Source: Mycobacterium sp. 852002-51057_SCH5723018 (GTDB lineage: Bacteria; Actinomycetota; Actinomycetes; Mycobacteriales; Mycobacteriaceae). Taken from it: 64,000 nt of DNA. The position numbers and the translations under genes were made by a program. The notes beneath the pieces are model-generated. The model did not search any database and was not told the DNA's origin. It saw only the letters and a list, made by a program, of their open reading frames with translations. The stretch covers positions 1-64,000 of the forward strand of contig NZ_LZIR01000075.1 of NCBI RefSeq assembly GCF_001667035.1, in the 5' to 3' direction. Of this stretch, positions 1 through 8,290 are shown in pieces; position 1 is the first letter of the stretch; the number at the start of each line of letters is the position of its first letter.

Positions 1-1
1 G

Positions 2-64
2 GCTCCCGATGCCGGCCCGTCGAAGGCCCCGTCTCAAGCCCCGTCTACGACTCCCCCGGGCTGA
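2..64 (+). pseudogene. lppK: 3' end of lppK, separated from the rest of the gene by inversion
   Basis: The frame beginning at base 2 encodes 20 residues rich in Ala, Pro, Ser and Thr, ending TTPPG and then TGA. This matches the Ala/Pro/Ser tail that ends mycobacterial LppK. The rest of lppK lies on the opposite strand (1370 down to about 855) and stops just before this tail would begin (residues GNSAAP). The fragment directly precedes the DUF503 gene, as the lppK end does in M. tuberculosis. I infer that a small inversion put this piece on the plus strand. The break falls within a few bases of position 1, so a contig-end artefact is possible. Confidence 0.6.
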
Positions 65-68
65 TTGG

Positions 69-362
69 ATGTGGATCGGCTGGCTCGAGTTCGATGTGTT
101 GCTGGGCGACGTGCGATCGCTCAAGCAGAAGCGGTCGGTGATCCGTCCGGTGGTCGCAGAGTTACAGCGCAAGTTTAGCGTGTCGGCGGCCGAGACGGGT
201 TCGCAGGACCTGCATCGACGGGCCGGCATCGGCGTGGCCCTGGTGTCCAGCGATCGTGGCCACGCCGTCGATGTGCTCGACAGGGCCGAACGACTGGTGG
301 CCGCGCATCCGGAGTTCGAGTTGCTGTCGGTGCGGCGGGGCCTGCACCACAGCGACGACTAG
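69..362 (+). CDS. DUF503 (YlxP-like) family protein, Rv2117-like
   Basis: Encodes 97 residues starting MWIGWLEFDVLLGD, the typical start of the DUF503 family. These are small ferredoxin-fold proteins; Gram-positive YlxP lies in the ribosome-maturation operon near rbfA, but the biochemical role is unsettled. The middle holds the conserved LKQKRSVIRP segment. An upstream in-frame ATG at 9 would run through the lppK tail region, so I place the start at the ATG at 69, which gives the length I remember for Rv2117. The gene converges on the trmI fragment as in M. tuberculosis, but the pair is inverted relative to mpa. Identification is by recall of the family. Confidence 0.8.
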   Translation: MWIGWLEFDVLLGDVRSLKQKRSVIRPVVAELQRKFSVSAAETGSQDLHRRAGIGVALVSSDRGHAVDVLDRAERLVAAHPEFELLSVRRGLHHSDD

Positions 363-411
363 ACCGCCGCTACCGATGGCGGCGACCCGCCACGCCGCGC
401 TTGCGATCCGA

Positions 412-852
412 CTACCCGTCACGGCCCACGCGTTTGCGGCCCAGGGGCGCGGGCGCGATAACGCCGGGAGCGAGCCGCCGCGCGAATACCAGGAACGCCG
501 TGTGCCCGCGCATCGAATGCTGCGGGCGGACGGCCAAGCCGACGACGTTCCAACCGCGCTGCAAGGTCTCCCACGCCCGCGGTTCGGTCCAGCACTGCTG
601 GGCGCGCAGCGCCTCCACCACCCGCGACAGCTGGGTGACGGTAGCCACGTAGATCATCAGCACGCCGCCGGCAATCAGCAGTCGCGCCGCCGCGTCGAGC
701 ACCTCCCACGGCGCGAGCATGTCCAGCACCGCCCTGTCGAAGGAACCGTCGTGCAGGTCGGAGTCGGCGAGGTCGCTGACGATCAGCTGCCAGTTGTCCG
801 GTAGGCGGCCGGAGAACACCTCGACGTTGCGGCGAGCGTGCTCGGCATGGTC
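412..852 (-). pseudogene. trmI: 3' half of trmI (tRNA m1A58 methyltransferase), 5'-truncated
   Basis: The minus strand encodes about 145 residues matching the C-terminal half of the TrmI/Rv2118c tRNA (adenine-58-N1) methyltransferase: the HAEHARRN segment, then VSDLADSDL, VLDMLAPWEVLD, the QLSRVVEALR helix and the terminal LGRKRVGRDG. The N-terminal half with most of the SAM-binding Rossmann fold (the GAGSGALT motif) is missing. Homology begins at about base 852, where the sequence switches to the lppK C-terminal region, and an in-frame TAA lies just upstream. As it stands the fragment cannot make an active enzyme. It is one side of the inversion junction described in the findings. Confidence 0.75.
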
Positions 853-1370
853 GGCGCCGCTGAGTTACCCAGGGCCAGCAGCATTTCCGCGGTCCGCCGG
901 GACAGCTGCCAACCGCCCTGGAAGGGTGCGAACTCCATGGGGAAGGTGAAGTTGCCGTTGTTCGCCTGTGCGGTGTGGACGATGATCGTGGCCATCACGT
1001 TGGACGGATTCTTGTCCGACCAGGCCAGGTTGTTCGCCGCGAACGTCATCGGCAGGTACCCGTTGTCCCGCAACGCGTTGGTGAACTTGTCCAGGGTGCC
1101 CGCGCTGTCGGGGTTGGCGCCCTCGACGAGGCTCACCTTGTTGATGCCCGGAACGTTCGGGTCGGCGAGCCGGTTCAGCACGTCGATGAGGGCCTCGGGC
1201 GCGGGCAGGGGAGCGGTCGGCGGAGCCGCGACGGTGACCGGACTCGTCGTGGGGTGAACCGTCGACGAGGGGGACGACACCACCTTGGGTCCGGGATGCG
1301 AACACCCGGAGAGGCCGACCACCGCCACCGCTGTGGCGGCGCTCAGCGCAACGGACAGTTGTCGGTGCAT
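783..1370 (-). pseudogene. lppK: LppK lipoprotein, 3' end replaced at an inversion junction
   Basis: The minus-strand ATG at 1370 opens a lipoprotein signal peptide with the lipobox LSGC, so Cys would be lipidated after signal-peptidase II cleavage. The body matches LppK (APEALIDVLNRLADP, then NGYLPMTFAANNLAWSDK, then FQGGWQLSRRTAEMLLALGNS). After about base 855 the reading frame runs out of phase through trmI sequence to a stop at 783, so the last roughly 20 native residues are replaced by foreign ones. The native tail is found at 2-64 on the plus strand. Most of the domain is intact, so a hybrid lipoprotein may still be made. Function unknown. Divergent from mpa. Confidence 0.75.
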
Positions 1371-1665
1371 CCAGTCGGGGTTGTGGACTACTCGCTCATG
1401 CCTGCGGCCGGCCAACGGATGCAACGGAAGTCACACCGGCGGCCGCCCCGCCCACCAAGGCCCTGGAGGGTCAAGCCGGCTGAGCCTGTGGCAAGGGGTT
1501 TTACAGCCACCGCTGTCCTTTCGATCGGCGCGATTCGTGGGCGAGATTACCAGTTCGACCAAAGTCTTAACTTTTCGTGAGCATTTGTCTCCGTACATGA
1601 ACGGGCAATCGCCGGTAGCGTGGGTGTATCCACCGCATCATGTCGGGGCGGGAAAGGAGCGCAAC
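1371..1665. promoter_or_regulatory. Divergent intergenic region between lppK and mpa
   Basis: These 295 bases separate the minus-strand lppK start from the plus-strand mpa start and must hold promoters for both. The mpa-proximal part (about 1540-1640) is visibly AT-richer than its surroundings. A good ribosome-binding site (GGAAAGGAG) lies just before the mpa ATG. I could not pick out a convincing -10/-35 pair or an operator. Confidence 0.3.
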
Positions 1666-3495
1666 ATGGGTGACTCAGAGCGTTCTGATGCATTCGGTAA
1701 TTCCCGTGATACTGGCATGTCCAGCGGCGATGCTGCCGAATTGGAACAACTACGCCGCGAGGCAGCGGTGCTTCGCGAGCAACTCGAGCACGCGGCCGGG
1801 ACGCATGGCGGCACCCGCTCCGCGCGCGATGTGCATCAACTCGAAGCCCGCATCGACTCCCTCGCGGCCCGCAATTCAAAATTAATGGAGACTCTCAAAG
1901 AGGCCCGCCAGCAACTGTTGGCGCTGCGCGAAGAGGTCGACCGCCTCGGGCAACCGCCCAGTGGCTACGGCGTCCTGCTTTCCGCGCACGAGGACGACAC
2001 GGTCGACGTGTTCACCTCGGGCCGCAAGATGCGGCTGACCTGCTCACCCAACATCGACGTCACCGCGCTGCGCAAGGGCCAGACCGTCCGGCTCAACGAG
2101 GCCCTGACCGTCGTCGAGGCCGGCACGTACGAATCGGTCGGCGAGATCTCCACTCTGCGTGAGGTGCTGGCCGACGGCCACCGCGCGCTCGTCGTCGGCC
2201 ACGCCGACGAGGAGCGCATCGTCTGGCTGGCCGAACCGTTGGTCGCCGAGGACCTGCCGGACGGCATTCCCGACGCCCTCAACGACGACACCACGCCGCG
2301 CAAGCTGCGTCCGGGCGACTCGCTGCTGGTCGACACCAAGGCCGGCTACGCCTTCGAGCGCATCCCCAAGGCCGAGGTCGAAGACCTGGTGCTGGAAGAG
2401 GTTCCCGACGTCAGCTACCAGGACATCGGTGGCCTGACCCGCCAGATCGAGCAGATCCGCGACGCCGTCGAGCTGCCGTTCCTGCACAAGGAGCTCTACC
2501 GCGAGTACGCGCTGCGCCCGCCCAAGGGCGTGTTGCTCTACGGCCCGCCCGGCTGCGGCAAGACCCTGATCGCCAAGGCGGTCGCGAACTCGTTGGCCAA
2601 GAAGATGGCCGAAGTGCGCGGCGACGATGCGCGCGAGGCCAAGTCCTACTTCCTCAACATCAAAGGCCCCGAGCTGCTGAACAAGTTCGTCGGCGAAACC
2701 GAGCGGCACATCCGGCTGATCTTCCAACGGGCGCGCGAGAAGGCGTCGGAGGGAACGCCGGTGATCGTCTTCTTCGACGAGATGGATTCGATCTTCCGCA
2801 CCCGCGGCACCGGGGTTTCCTCGGACGTCGAGACGACGGTGGTCCCGCAGCTGCTCAGCGAGATCGACGGCGTGGAGGGCCTCGAGAACGTCATCGTGAT
2901 CGGCGCCTCCAACCGCGAGGACATGATCGACCCCGCGATCCTGCGGCCCGGCCGGCTCGACGTGAAGATCAAGATCGAACGCCCCGATGCCGAAGCGGCG
3001 CAAGACATCTTCTCGAAATACCTGATCGAGCAGCTGCCGCTGCACGCCGACGACCTCGCCGAGTTCGGCGGCGACCGCACGGTCTGCATCAAGGCGATGA
3101 TCGAGAAGGTCGTCGAGCGGATGTACGCCGAGATCGACGACAACCGGTTCCTGGAGGTCACCTACGCCAACGGTGACAAGGAAGTCATGTACTTCAAGGA
3201 CTTCAACTCCGGGGCGATGATCCAGAACGTCGTCGACAGGGCGAAGAAGAACGCGATCAAGTCGGTGCTGGAGACCGGCCAACCGGGCCTGCGCATTCAG
3301 CACCTGCTGGACTCGATCGTCGACGAGTTCGCCGAGAACGAGGACCTGCCCAACACCACCAACCCCGATGACTGGGCGCGGATTTCGGGCAAGAAGGGCG
3401 AGCGGATCGTCTACATCCGCACCCTGGTCACCGGCAAGTCGTCGAGCGCGTCCCGCGCCATCGACACCGAGTCGAACCTCGGTCAGTACCTGTAG
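1666..3495 (+). CDS. mpa: Mycobacterial proteasome ATPase Mpa (ARC)
   Basis: 609-residue AAA+ ATPase that binds Pup on pupylated proteins, unfolds them and feeds them into the 20S core. The order is: acidic N-terminal segment, long coiled coil that binds Pup (about residues 45-95), tandem OB folds, AAA module. Walker A GPPGCGKT begins at residue 293 (Lys299), and Walker B ends FFDEMD near residue 371. The protein ends GQYL; the penultimate Tyr is the docking element for the proteasome alpha ring. I chose the ATG at 1666 because it follows GGAAAGGAG and gives the length I recall for the M. tuberculosis enzyme; the frame stays open upstream without homology. Cytoplasmic hexamer; partner genes lie at 5609-10504. 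Confidence 0.97.
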   Translation: MGDSERSDAFGNSRDTGMSSGDAAELEQLRREAAVLREQLEHAAGTHGGTRSARDVHQLEARIDSLAARNSKLMETLKEARQQLLALREEVDRLGQPPSGYGVLLSAHEDDTVDVFTSGRKMRLTCSPNIDVTALRKGQTVRLNEALTVVEAGTYESVGEISTLREVLADGHRALVVGHADEERIVWLAEPLVAEDLPDGIPDALNDDTTPRKLRPGDSLLVDTKAGYAFERIPKAEVEDLVLEEVPDVSYQDIGGLTRQIEQIRDAVELPFLHKELYREYALRPPKGVLLYGPPGCGKTLIAKAVANSLAKKMAEVRGDDAREAKSYFLNIKGPELLNKFVGETERHIRLIFQRAREKASEGTPVIVFFDEMDSIFRTRGTGVSSDVETTVVPQLLSEIDGVEGLENVIVIGASNREDMIDPAILRPGRLDVKIKIERPDAEAAQDIFSKYLIEQLPLHADDLAEFGGDRTVCIKAMIEKVVERMYAEIDDNRFLEVTYANGDKEVMYFKDFNSGAMIQNVVDRAKKNAIKSVLETGQPGLRIQHLLDSIVDEFAENEDLPNTTNPDDWARISGKKGERIVYIRTLVTGKSSSASRAIDTESNLGQYL

Positions 3496-3525
3496 GGGCG
3501 GCGGACGTCAGCGCGAACCGCGACA

Positions 3526-3574
3526 CTGAAACTACACACACACGACGCGCCGCGGCGGGTGTGCGTAGTTTCAG
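3526..3574. terminator. Hairpin between convergent mpa and Rv2114-like gene
   Basis: An almost perfect 16-bp inverted repeat (CTGAAACTACACACAC at 3526-3541 with GTGTGCGTAGTTTCAG at 3559-3574, one mismatch) encloses a 17-base GC-rich loop. It sits 30 bases after the mpa stop and 20 bases beyond the minus-strand gene's stop, the right place for a bidirectional terminator. There is no clear U-run, which is common for mycobacterial terminators. It may also belong to a dispersed palindrome family. Confidence 0.6.
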
Positions 3575-3594
3575 CGTCGGCGGCTCGCCAGCCC

Positions 3595-4200
3595 TCAGCC
3601 CGTCACCAGCGAATAGCTGTTGGTCAGGTCATCCTGGGTGACCTGGGCAGCGCGTGAGGTCGTGTCGATGCGCAACTCTTCGGTGAGCACACGCGACTGG
3701 TAGGACCATCCGTCCGGCAGCTTGAGCCGCTCGCCCAGCTTCGGCAGATCGGCACGCGAAAGGTCGGGGTCGACGACCTGGCTCCAGGTTTGCATGACCC
3801 AGTGGTGCCCCTGGGGATCCTGGAGTTCGTAGACCTCTTCGCCGGCGTTGAACACGAACACCGTGTGGCGGTTCACCGTGTTGGCGATGTAGGGCGCCGG
3901 ATTCATCGACGACAGCAGGACGGTGGCCTGCTGGATCATCTCGATCCCCCCGAAGGTCTTTTTGATCTGCGGGCCCTGTTGCTCCTTTTCGATGGAGTTC
4001 ATCAACCAGTAGCGTGGGCCGTTGAGCAGCGCTGCGGCCGCGCCGTTTTCGGCCGCGATGGCCTGCGGGTCCAACTTTGACCACAGCTCGGCGGGGCAAT
4101 CGTTGAGCGGAAAGCTGTTGTACACCGTGGCCTGCGGGCCGGCCTCGCCGGAGATCACGAGAAGGACTTCGCCGTAACGCTTCCCAGCCAAATCGGTCAC
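3595..4200 (-). CDS. Conserved hypothetical protein, Rv2114-like
   Basis: 201 residues from a GTG start (MTDLAGKRYGEVLLV). The sequence resembles Rv2114, a mycobacterial protein of unknown function always found next to mpa. I see no signal peptide or membrane segment; it is soluble, with mixed alpha/beta character. It lies downstream of the membrane protein at 4257-5459 with a 56-base gap, so the two are probably co-transcribed on the minus strand, inserted between mpa and dop. Conserved synteny with proteasome genes suggests but does not show a functional link. Confidence 0.8.
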   Translation of the reverse strand: MTDLAGKRYGEVLLVISGEAGPQATVYNSFPLNDCPAELWSKLDPQAIAAENGAAAALLNGPRYWLMNSIEKEQQGPQIKKTFGGIEMIQQATVLLSSMNPAPYIANTVNRHTVFVFNAGEEVYELQDPQGHHWVMQTWSQVVDPDLSRADLPKLGERLKLPDGWSYQSRVLTEELRIDTTSRAAQVTQDDLTNSYSLVTG

Positions 4201-4256
4201 CGGCTCACACGCTTCCTCTTCGACGGGCGCCAGAGTGCTCCGGCACCTGTGTGAAA

Positions 4257-5459
4257 TTAATCACTGGCCTGGGCGGCGTCAACTTCACACGCGGTAGCGA
4301 CGGCGCCGCGGTAGCGGTTGCGCGCGATCAGGGTGGCGTGCAGATCCTCGATCAGCGGGTCGAGGAAGGTCGATCGGTATTCGGCGTCGCCGGCCGCGCG
4401 GGCGCTGATGTACATGAAGGTCAACGCGCCGAGGAAAAGGCACATGTGGATCAGCGAATCAGGCAGGGGCAGCGTCCATCCCAGCACCGTCGCGGTGCTG
4501 GAATAGGTGTGGGTCCATTCGTTGAGCAACTCCGGACTGAGGACGATCAGGCCGAGGATCAAGTAGATGGCGGCGGTGACCACTGCCACCACCGTGATCT
4601 GCGCCAGTTGCGAGGCGGCGAGCACGAACACCACGTTGAGCCGCTCGGACCTTTTCAGCGCCGCGCAGTCGGGAACATCCGGCATGGCCGCGAAGGGTGT
4701 GCCGGCGAGCCGTTCGGTGTCGTTGGCCAGCTCCGCCGTCGTCGATCGCAGCATCGGCCGCACGCGTTCCCGGGTGGCGGAGACGACGAAGACCGCGGCG
4801 ATGGACACCAGAAACGCCATGGCCAGCGCGAGCCGCTCTCCGCTGATCGTCGCGGCCATCAACCAGACGTAGGTGTTGAAGAACACCAAGGCGGTCAACA
4901 GCACAACCGGCAGCGCCCGGACCACTAGGGCGCCGACCGTCACGAAGTGCGACAGCATCATTCGCACCGCCCAGCCGATGACCGACCCGACACCACAGCC
5001 GGTGAGGATCAGCACCACGACCACGACGACGATCTCCTGCGCTAGCTGGCCAGGTCCGGAGACGATGCTTGCGACGCACGCCACGACGGCAACCGCCGCA
5101 ACGGCCACCACCGCACGCGTCCGCCCGCTGCGCGACCGCGAGACCAGCCAGCCGACCAGCGCCATCAGCGGCAGGGCGACCGCGACGATGGCGAGCACTG
5201 CCCATTCAGCCGGTGTCGGTTCACCCTTGATCTCGACGTCGCCGCCCCCGACGATCGAGTAGACCGCCAACACGCAGCCCTGAAGCGCCGCGTACGCCGC
5301 CAGCACGGGGGCCGACCGCGGCCACAGGCGTCGCCACCGGGCCCGCCGGGTGAGCACGGACGGTAAACCCCGCTCCAAGAACCAGCTTTCGGCCCCTGTG
5401 ACAAAGGAAGCGCTCGCCGAGGTCCGGCGCCCCGGGGTGCGGCGCAGGGAAAGGTCCAT
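4257..5459 (-). CDS. Polytopic integral membrane protein, Rv2113-like
   Basis: 400 residues from the ATG at 5459. There are about eight hydrophobic segments: after a basic N-terminus (RRARWRRLWPRSAP) a first helix, then runs such as VVAVAAVAVVACVASIV and EIVVVVVVLILTGCGVGSVIG, and a C-terminal pair around ITVVAVVTAAIYLILGLIVL and HMCLFLGALTFMYI. No catalytic motif is recognised. It corresponds in place and orientation to Rv2113, a conserved mycobacterial membrane protein of unknown role. An upstream in-frame ATG at 5507 would extend into the repeat region before dop; I prefer 5459. Confidence 0.8.
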   Translation of the reverse strand: MDLSLRRTPGRRTSASASFVTGAESWFLERGLPSVLTRRARWRRLWPRSAPVLAAYAALQGCVLAVYSIVGGGDVEIKGEPTPAEWAVLAIVAVALPLMALVGWLVSRSRSGRTRAVVAVAAVAVVACVASIVSGPGQLAQEIVVVVVVLILTGCGVGSVIGWAVRMMLSHFVTVGALVVRALPVVLLTALVFFNTYVWLMAATISGERLALAMAFLVSIAAVFVVSATRERVRPMLRSTTAELANDTERLAGTPFAAMPDVPDCAALKRSERLNVVFVLAASQLAQITVVAVVTAAIYLILGLIVLSPELLNEWTHTYSSTATVLGWTLPLPDSLIHMCLFLGALTFMYISARAAGDAEYRSTFLDPLIEDLHATLIARNRYRGAVATACEVDAAQASD

Positions 5460-5504
5460 GCGGGCCCACCCTAATGTCGGATCGGTCCGCGCGGTGGCCG
5501 TTTT

Positions 5505-5596
5505 CACCCCGCGTCGCGGGCTGCATCGTCGCCAGGCCGGACCCGATTGCCTGGCTCCTCCGCACCCCGCGTCGCGGGCTGCATCGTCGCCAGGCC
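5505..5596. repeat. Two copies of a 34-bp repeat; second copy part of a nested palindrome before dop
   Basis: A 34-base sequence beginning CACCCCGCGTCGCGGG and ending CGTCGCCAGGCC occurs at 5505-5538 and exactly again at 5563-5596 (period 58). The second copy sits in a nested palindrome: outer arms GCCTGGC (5549-5555) and GCCAGGC (5589-5595), inner arms CCCGCG (5566-5571) and CGCGGG (5573-5578). A sequence of the same design lies at 51962-52008. It lies in the divergent gap between the Rv2113-like gene and dop, ending 13 bases before the dop ATG, so it will appear in the dop leader transcript if the promoter lies upstream. Confidence 0.75.
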
Positions 5597-5608
5597 TATC
5601 TTGAAGTA

Positions 5609-7117
5609 ATGCAAAGGATTATCGGGACGGAGGTCGAGTACGGCATATCCTCGCCGTCGGACCCGACGGCCAACCCGATCCTCACCTCGACGCAGGCGGT
5701 CCTGGCGTACGCGGCCGCCGCCGGGATCCAGCGCGCCAAGCGCACCCGCTGGGACTACGAGGTGGAATCGCCGCTGCGGGACGCGCGCGGTTTCGACCTG
5801 AGCCGCTCGGCCGGGCCGCCGCCGGTGGTCGACGCGGACGAGGTCGGCGCGGCCAACATGATCTTGACCAACGGCGCGCGGCTCTACGTCGACCACGCCC
5901 ACCCGGAATACTCCGCGCCGGAATGCACCGATCCACTCGACGCGGTGATCTGGGACAAGGCCGGCGAGCGCGTGATGGAGGCCGCCGCCCGCCACGTCGC
6001 CAGCGTGCCCGGGGCCGCCAAGCTGCAGCTCTACAAGAACAACGTGGACGGCAAGGGCGCCTCCTACGGCTCGCACGAGAACTATTTGATGTCCCGGCAG
6101 ACGCCCTTTTCGGCCATCATCGCCGGCCTGACCCCCTTTCTGGTATCGCGGCAGGTGGTCACCGGCTCCGGCCGGGTCGGCATCGGGCCCTCCGGTGACG
6201 AGCCCGGTTTCCAGCTGTCGCAGCGCTCCGACTACATCGAGGTCGAGGTCGGCCTGGAGACCACGCTCAAGCGCGGCATCATCAACACCCGCGACGAACC
6301 GCACGCCGACGCCGACCGGTATCGCCGGCTGCACGTGATCATCGGCGACGCCAACCTCGCCGAGACCTCGACGTATCTGAAGTTGGGCACCACCGCGCTG
6401 GTGCTCGATTTGATCGAGGACGGCCCGACGCACGGCATCGACCTTTCCGACCTGACGTTGGCGCGGCCGGTGCACGCGGTACATGCCATCAGCCGTGATC
6501 CGTCGCTGCGGGTTGCGGTGGCCCTGGCGGACGGCCGCGAGCTGACCGCCCTTGCGCTGCAACGGATCTATCTCGACCGGGTGGCAAAGCTGGTCGACGG
6601 CCGCGATCCCGACCCGCGCGCGGCCGACATCGTCGAGACCTGGGCGCACGTGCTCGACCTGCTCGAGCGTGACCCGATGGAGTGCGCCGAACTGCTGGAC
6701 TGGCCAGCCAAGCTGCGGCTGCTCGAGGGCTTCCGGCAGCGGGAGAACCTGAACTGGTCGGCACCGCGGCTGCACCTCGTCGACCTGCAGTATTCCGACG
6801 TCCGCCTGGACAAGGGCCTGTACAACCGGCTGGTCGCCCGCGGCTCGATGAAGCGCCTGGTCACCGAGCACCAGGTGATCGACGCCGTCGACAACCCGCC
6901 GACGGACACCCGCGCCTACTTCCGCGGTGAATGCCTGCGCAGGTTCGGCGCCGACATCGCAGCGGCCAGCTGGGACTCGGTGATCTTCGACCTCGGCGGC
7001 GATTCGCTGGTGCGCATCCCGACGCTGGAACCGCTGCGCGGCAGCAAAGCGCACGTCGGGGCGCTATTGGACTCCGTTGACAGCGCGGCGGAGCTGGTGG
7101 AACAACTGACCAGCTGA
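5609..7117 (+). CDS. dop: Pup deamidase/depupylase Dop
   Basis: 502 residues. Dop converts the C-terminal Gln of Pup to Glu, making it competent for ligation, and removes Pup from substrates. It has the glutamine-synthetase-like fold shared with PafA. The N-terminus reads MQRIIGTEVEYG with the nucleotide/Mg-binding glutamates Glu8 and Glu10, and the catalytic Asp95 lies in RLYVDHAHPEY. The long Dop-loop insertion (about residues 41-80) that distinguishes Dop from PafA is present. I place the start at the ATG at 5609, which matches the family N-terminus; the frame stays open further upstream through the palindromic repeat. About 95 bases separate it from pup. Confidence 0.96.
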   Translation: MQRIIGTEVEYGISSPSDPTANPILTSTQAVLAYAAAAGIQRAKRTRWDYEVESPLRDARGFDLSRSAGPPPVVDADEVGAANMILTNGARLYVDHAHPEYSAPECTDPLDAVIWDKAGERVMEAAARHVASVPGAAKLQLYKNNVDGKGASYGSHENYLMSRQTPFSAIIAGLTPFLVSRQVVTGSGRVGIGPSGDEPGFQLSQRSDYIEVEVGLETTLKRGIINTRDEPHADADRYRRLHVIIGDANLAETSTYLKLGTTALVLDLIEDGPTHGIDLSDLTLARPVHAVHAISRDPSLRVAVALADGRELTALALQRIYLDRVAKLVDGRDPDPRAADIVETWAHVLDLLERDPMECAELLDWPAKLRLLEGFRQRENLNWSAPRLHLVDLQYSDVRLDKGLYNRLVARGSMKRLVTEHQVIDAVDNPPTDTRAYFRGECLRRFGADIAAASWDSVIFDLGGDSLVRIPTLEPLRGSKAHVGALLDSVDSAAELVEQLTS

Positions 7118-7211
7118 AGCACGTTAAGCAGGGCAACGTCGGCGTTGACCGGTAGGGTAGAGAAACACCGGTAGGCGTTGCGACGCGGCCGATAACAAGC
7201 AGGAGGCGGCG
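7118..7211 (+). promoter_or_regulatory. pup-prcBA leader with 9-bp direct repeats and strong RBS
   Basis: This 94-base gap between dop and pup contains two copies of ACCGGTAGG (7148-7156 and 7167-7175), 19 bases apart, and a TTGACC at 7145-7150 that could be a -35 element, although no well-spaced -10 follows. AGGAGG precedes the pup ATG at good spacing. A separate pup promoter here is plausible but not shown. Confidence 0.3.
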
Positions 7212-7406
7212 ATGGCTCAGGAGCAGACAAAGCGTGGTGGTGGCGGCGGCGATGACGACGACTTCGCCGACGGCACGGCCGCGGGCCAAGAGCGCCGTGA
7301 GAAGTTAGCCGAGGAGACTGACGACCTGCTCGACGAGATCGACGACGTCCTCGAGGAAAACGCTGAGGACTTTGTCCGCGCGTACGTCCAAAAGGGCGGA
7401 CAGTGA
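7212..7406 (+). CDS. pup: Prokaryotic ubiquitin-like protein Pup
   Basis: 64 residues, intrinsically disordered, Gly-rich near the N-terminus (KRGGGGGDDDD). The C-terminal half is amphipathic (EETDDLLDEIDDVLEENAED) and forms the helix that binds the Mpa coiled coil. It ends in the signature GGQ; Dop deamidates this Gln before PafA links it to substrate lysines. A strong AGGAGG site precedes the ATG. The stop overlaps the prcB GTG, implying coupled translation with the protease beta subunit. Confidence 0.98.
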   Translation: MAQEQTKRGGGGGDDDDFADGTAAGQERREKLAEETDDLLDEIDDVLEENAEDFVRAYVQKGGQ

Positions 7407-8290
7407 CCTGGCCTTTCTCCGATCGCCTGTCCACTAACTCCGCACTTCCACCGAACCCGGCTGTAGACCTGTCCTCGTTTGCTGACTTTCTCCGCCGCCA
7501 GGCGCCGGAGCTGTTGCCGGTGAACCTCAGCGGCGGCGCCCAAGCGGGCGGTGTCGGGGCGCAGCTGCCGCACGGCACCACGATCGTCGCACTGAAATAC
7601 CCGGGCGGGGTCGTCCTCGCCGGCGACCGGCGCTCCACGCAGGGCAACATGATCGCCGGGCGCGACGTGAAAAAGGTGTACATCACCGATGACTACACGG
7701 CCACCGGCATCGCGGGCACCGCGGCGATCGCCGTCGAGTTCGCGCGCCTCTACGCCGTGGAGCTCGAGCACTACGAGAAGCTCGAGGGCGTGCCGCTCAC
7801 CTTCGCCGGCAAGGTGAACCGGCTGGCCATCATGGTGCGCGGGAACCTGGCCGCCGCGATGCAGGGGCTGGTGGCGGTGCCGCTACTGGCGGGTTATGAC
7901 ATGCACGCCCCCGATCCGGAAAGCGCCGGACGCATCGTCTCGTTCGATGCCGCGGGTGGGTGGAACATCGAGGAAGAGGGCTACCAGGCGGTGGGGTCGG
8001 GTTCCATCTTCGCCAAGTCGTCGATGAAGAAGTTGTATTCGCAAGTCACCGATGTCGATTCGGCGGTGCGGGTCGCGGTGGAGGCGCTCTACGACGCCGC
8101 CGACGACGATTCCGCCACCGGCGGACCGGATCTGGTCCGCGGCATCTACCCCACGGCCATCACCATCGGCGCCGAGGGGGCGGCCGAGGTGCCTGAGAGG
8201 CGCATCGCCGAGCTGGCCCGCGAAGTCATCGAAAGCCGCTCGCGCGCAGATACTTTCGGACCTGACGCCGAGCCGCGGGGGGAGAAGTGA
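7403..8290 (+). CDS. prcB: 20S proteasome beta subunit PrcB
   Basis: 295 residues. This is the catalytic, N-terminal-nucleophile subunit of the 20S core. A propeptide of about 58 residues ends ...LPHG, after which Thr59 (TTIVALKYPGG) is exposed by autocatalysis. Conserved features follow: GDRRST, the GRDVKKVY Lys that assists catalysis, and the C-terminal GSGSIFAKSSMKKLY. It starts at a GTG overlapping the pup stop (GTGA) and its own stop overlaps the prcA GTG, so pup-prcB-prcA form one tightly coupled operon. Assembles as the two inner heptameric rings. Confidence 0.97.
   Translation: MTWPFSDRLSTNSALPPNPAVDLSSFADFLRRQAPELLPVNLSGGAQAGGVGAQLPHGTTIVALKYPGGVVLAGDRRSTQGNMIAGRDVKKVYITDDYTATGIAGTAAIAVEFARLYAVELEHYEKLEGVPLTFAGKVNRLAIMVRGNLAAAMQGLVAVPLLAGYDMHAPDPESAGRIVSFDAAGGWNIEEEGYQAVGSGSIFAKSSMKKLYSQVTDVDSAVRVAVEALYDAADDDSATGGPDLVRGIYPTAITIGAEGAAEVPERRIAELAREVIESRSRADTFGPDAEPRGEK

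Noticed and set aside
1285..1665. N-terminal extension of Mpa by 127 residues
   Set aside because: No similarity to Mpa, overlaps the lppK promoter and 5' end, and a good ribosome-binding site precedes the ATG at 1666.
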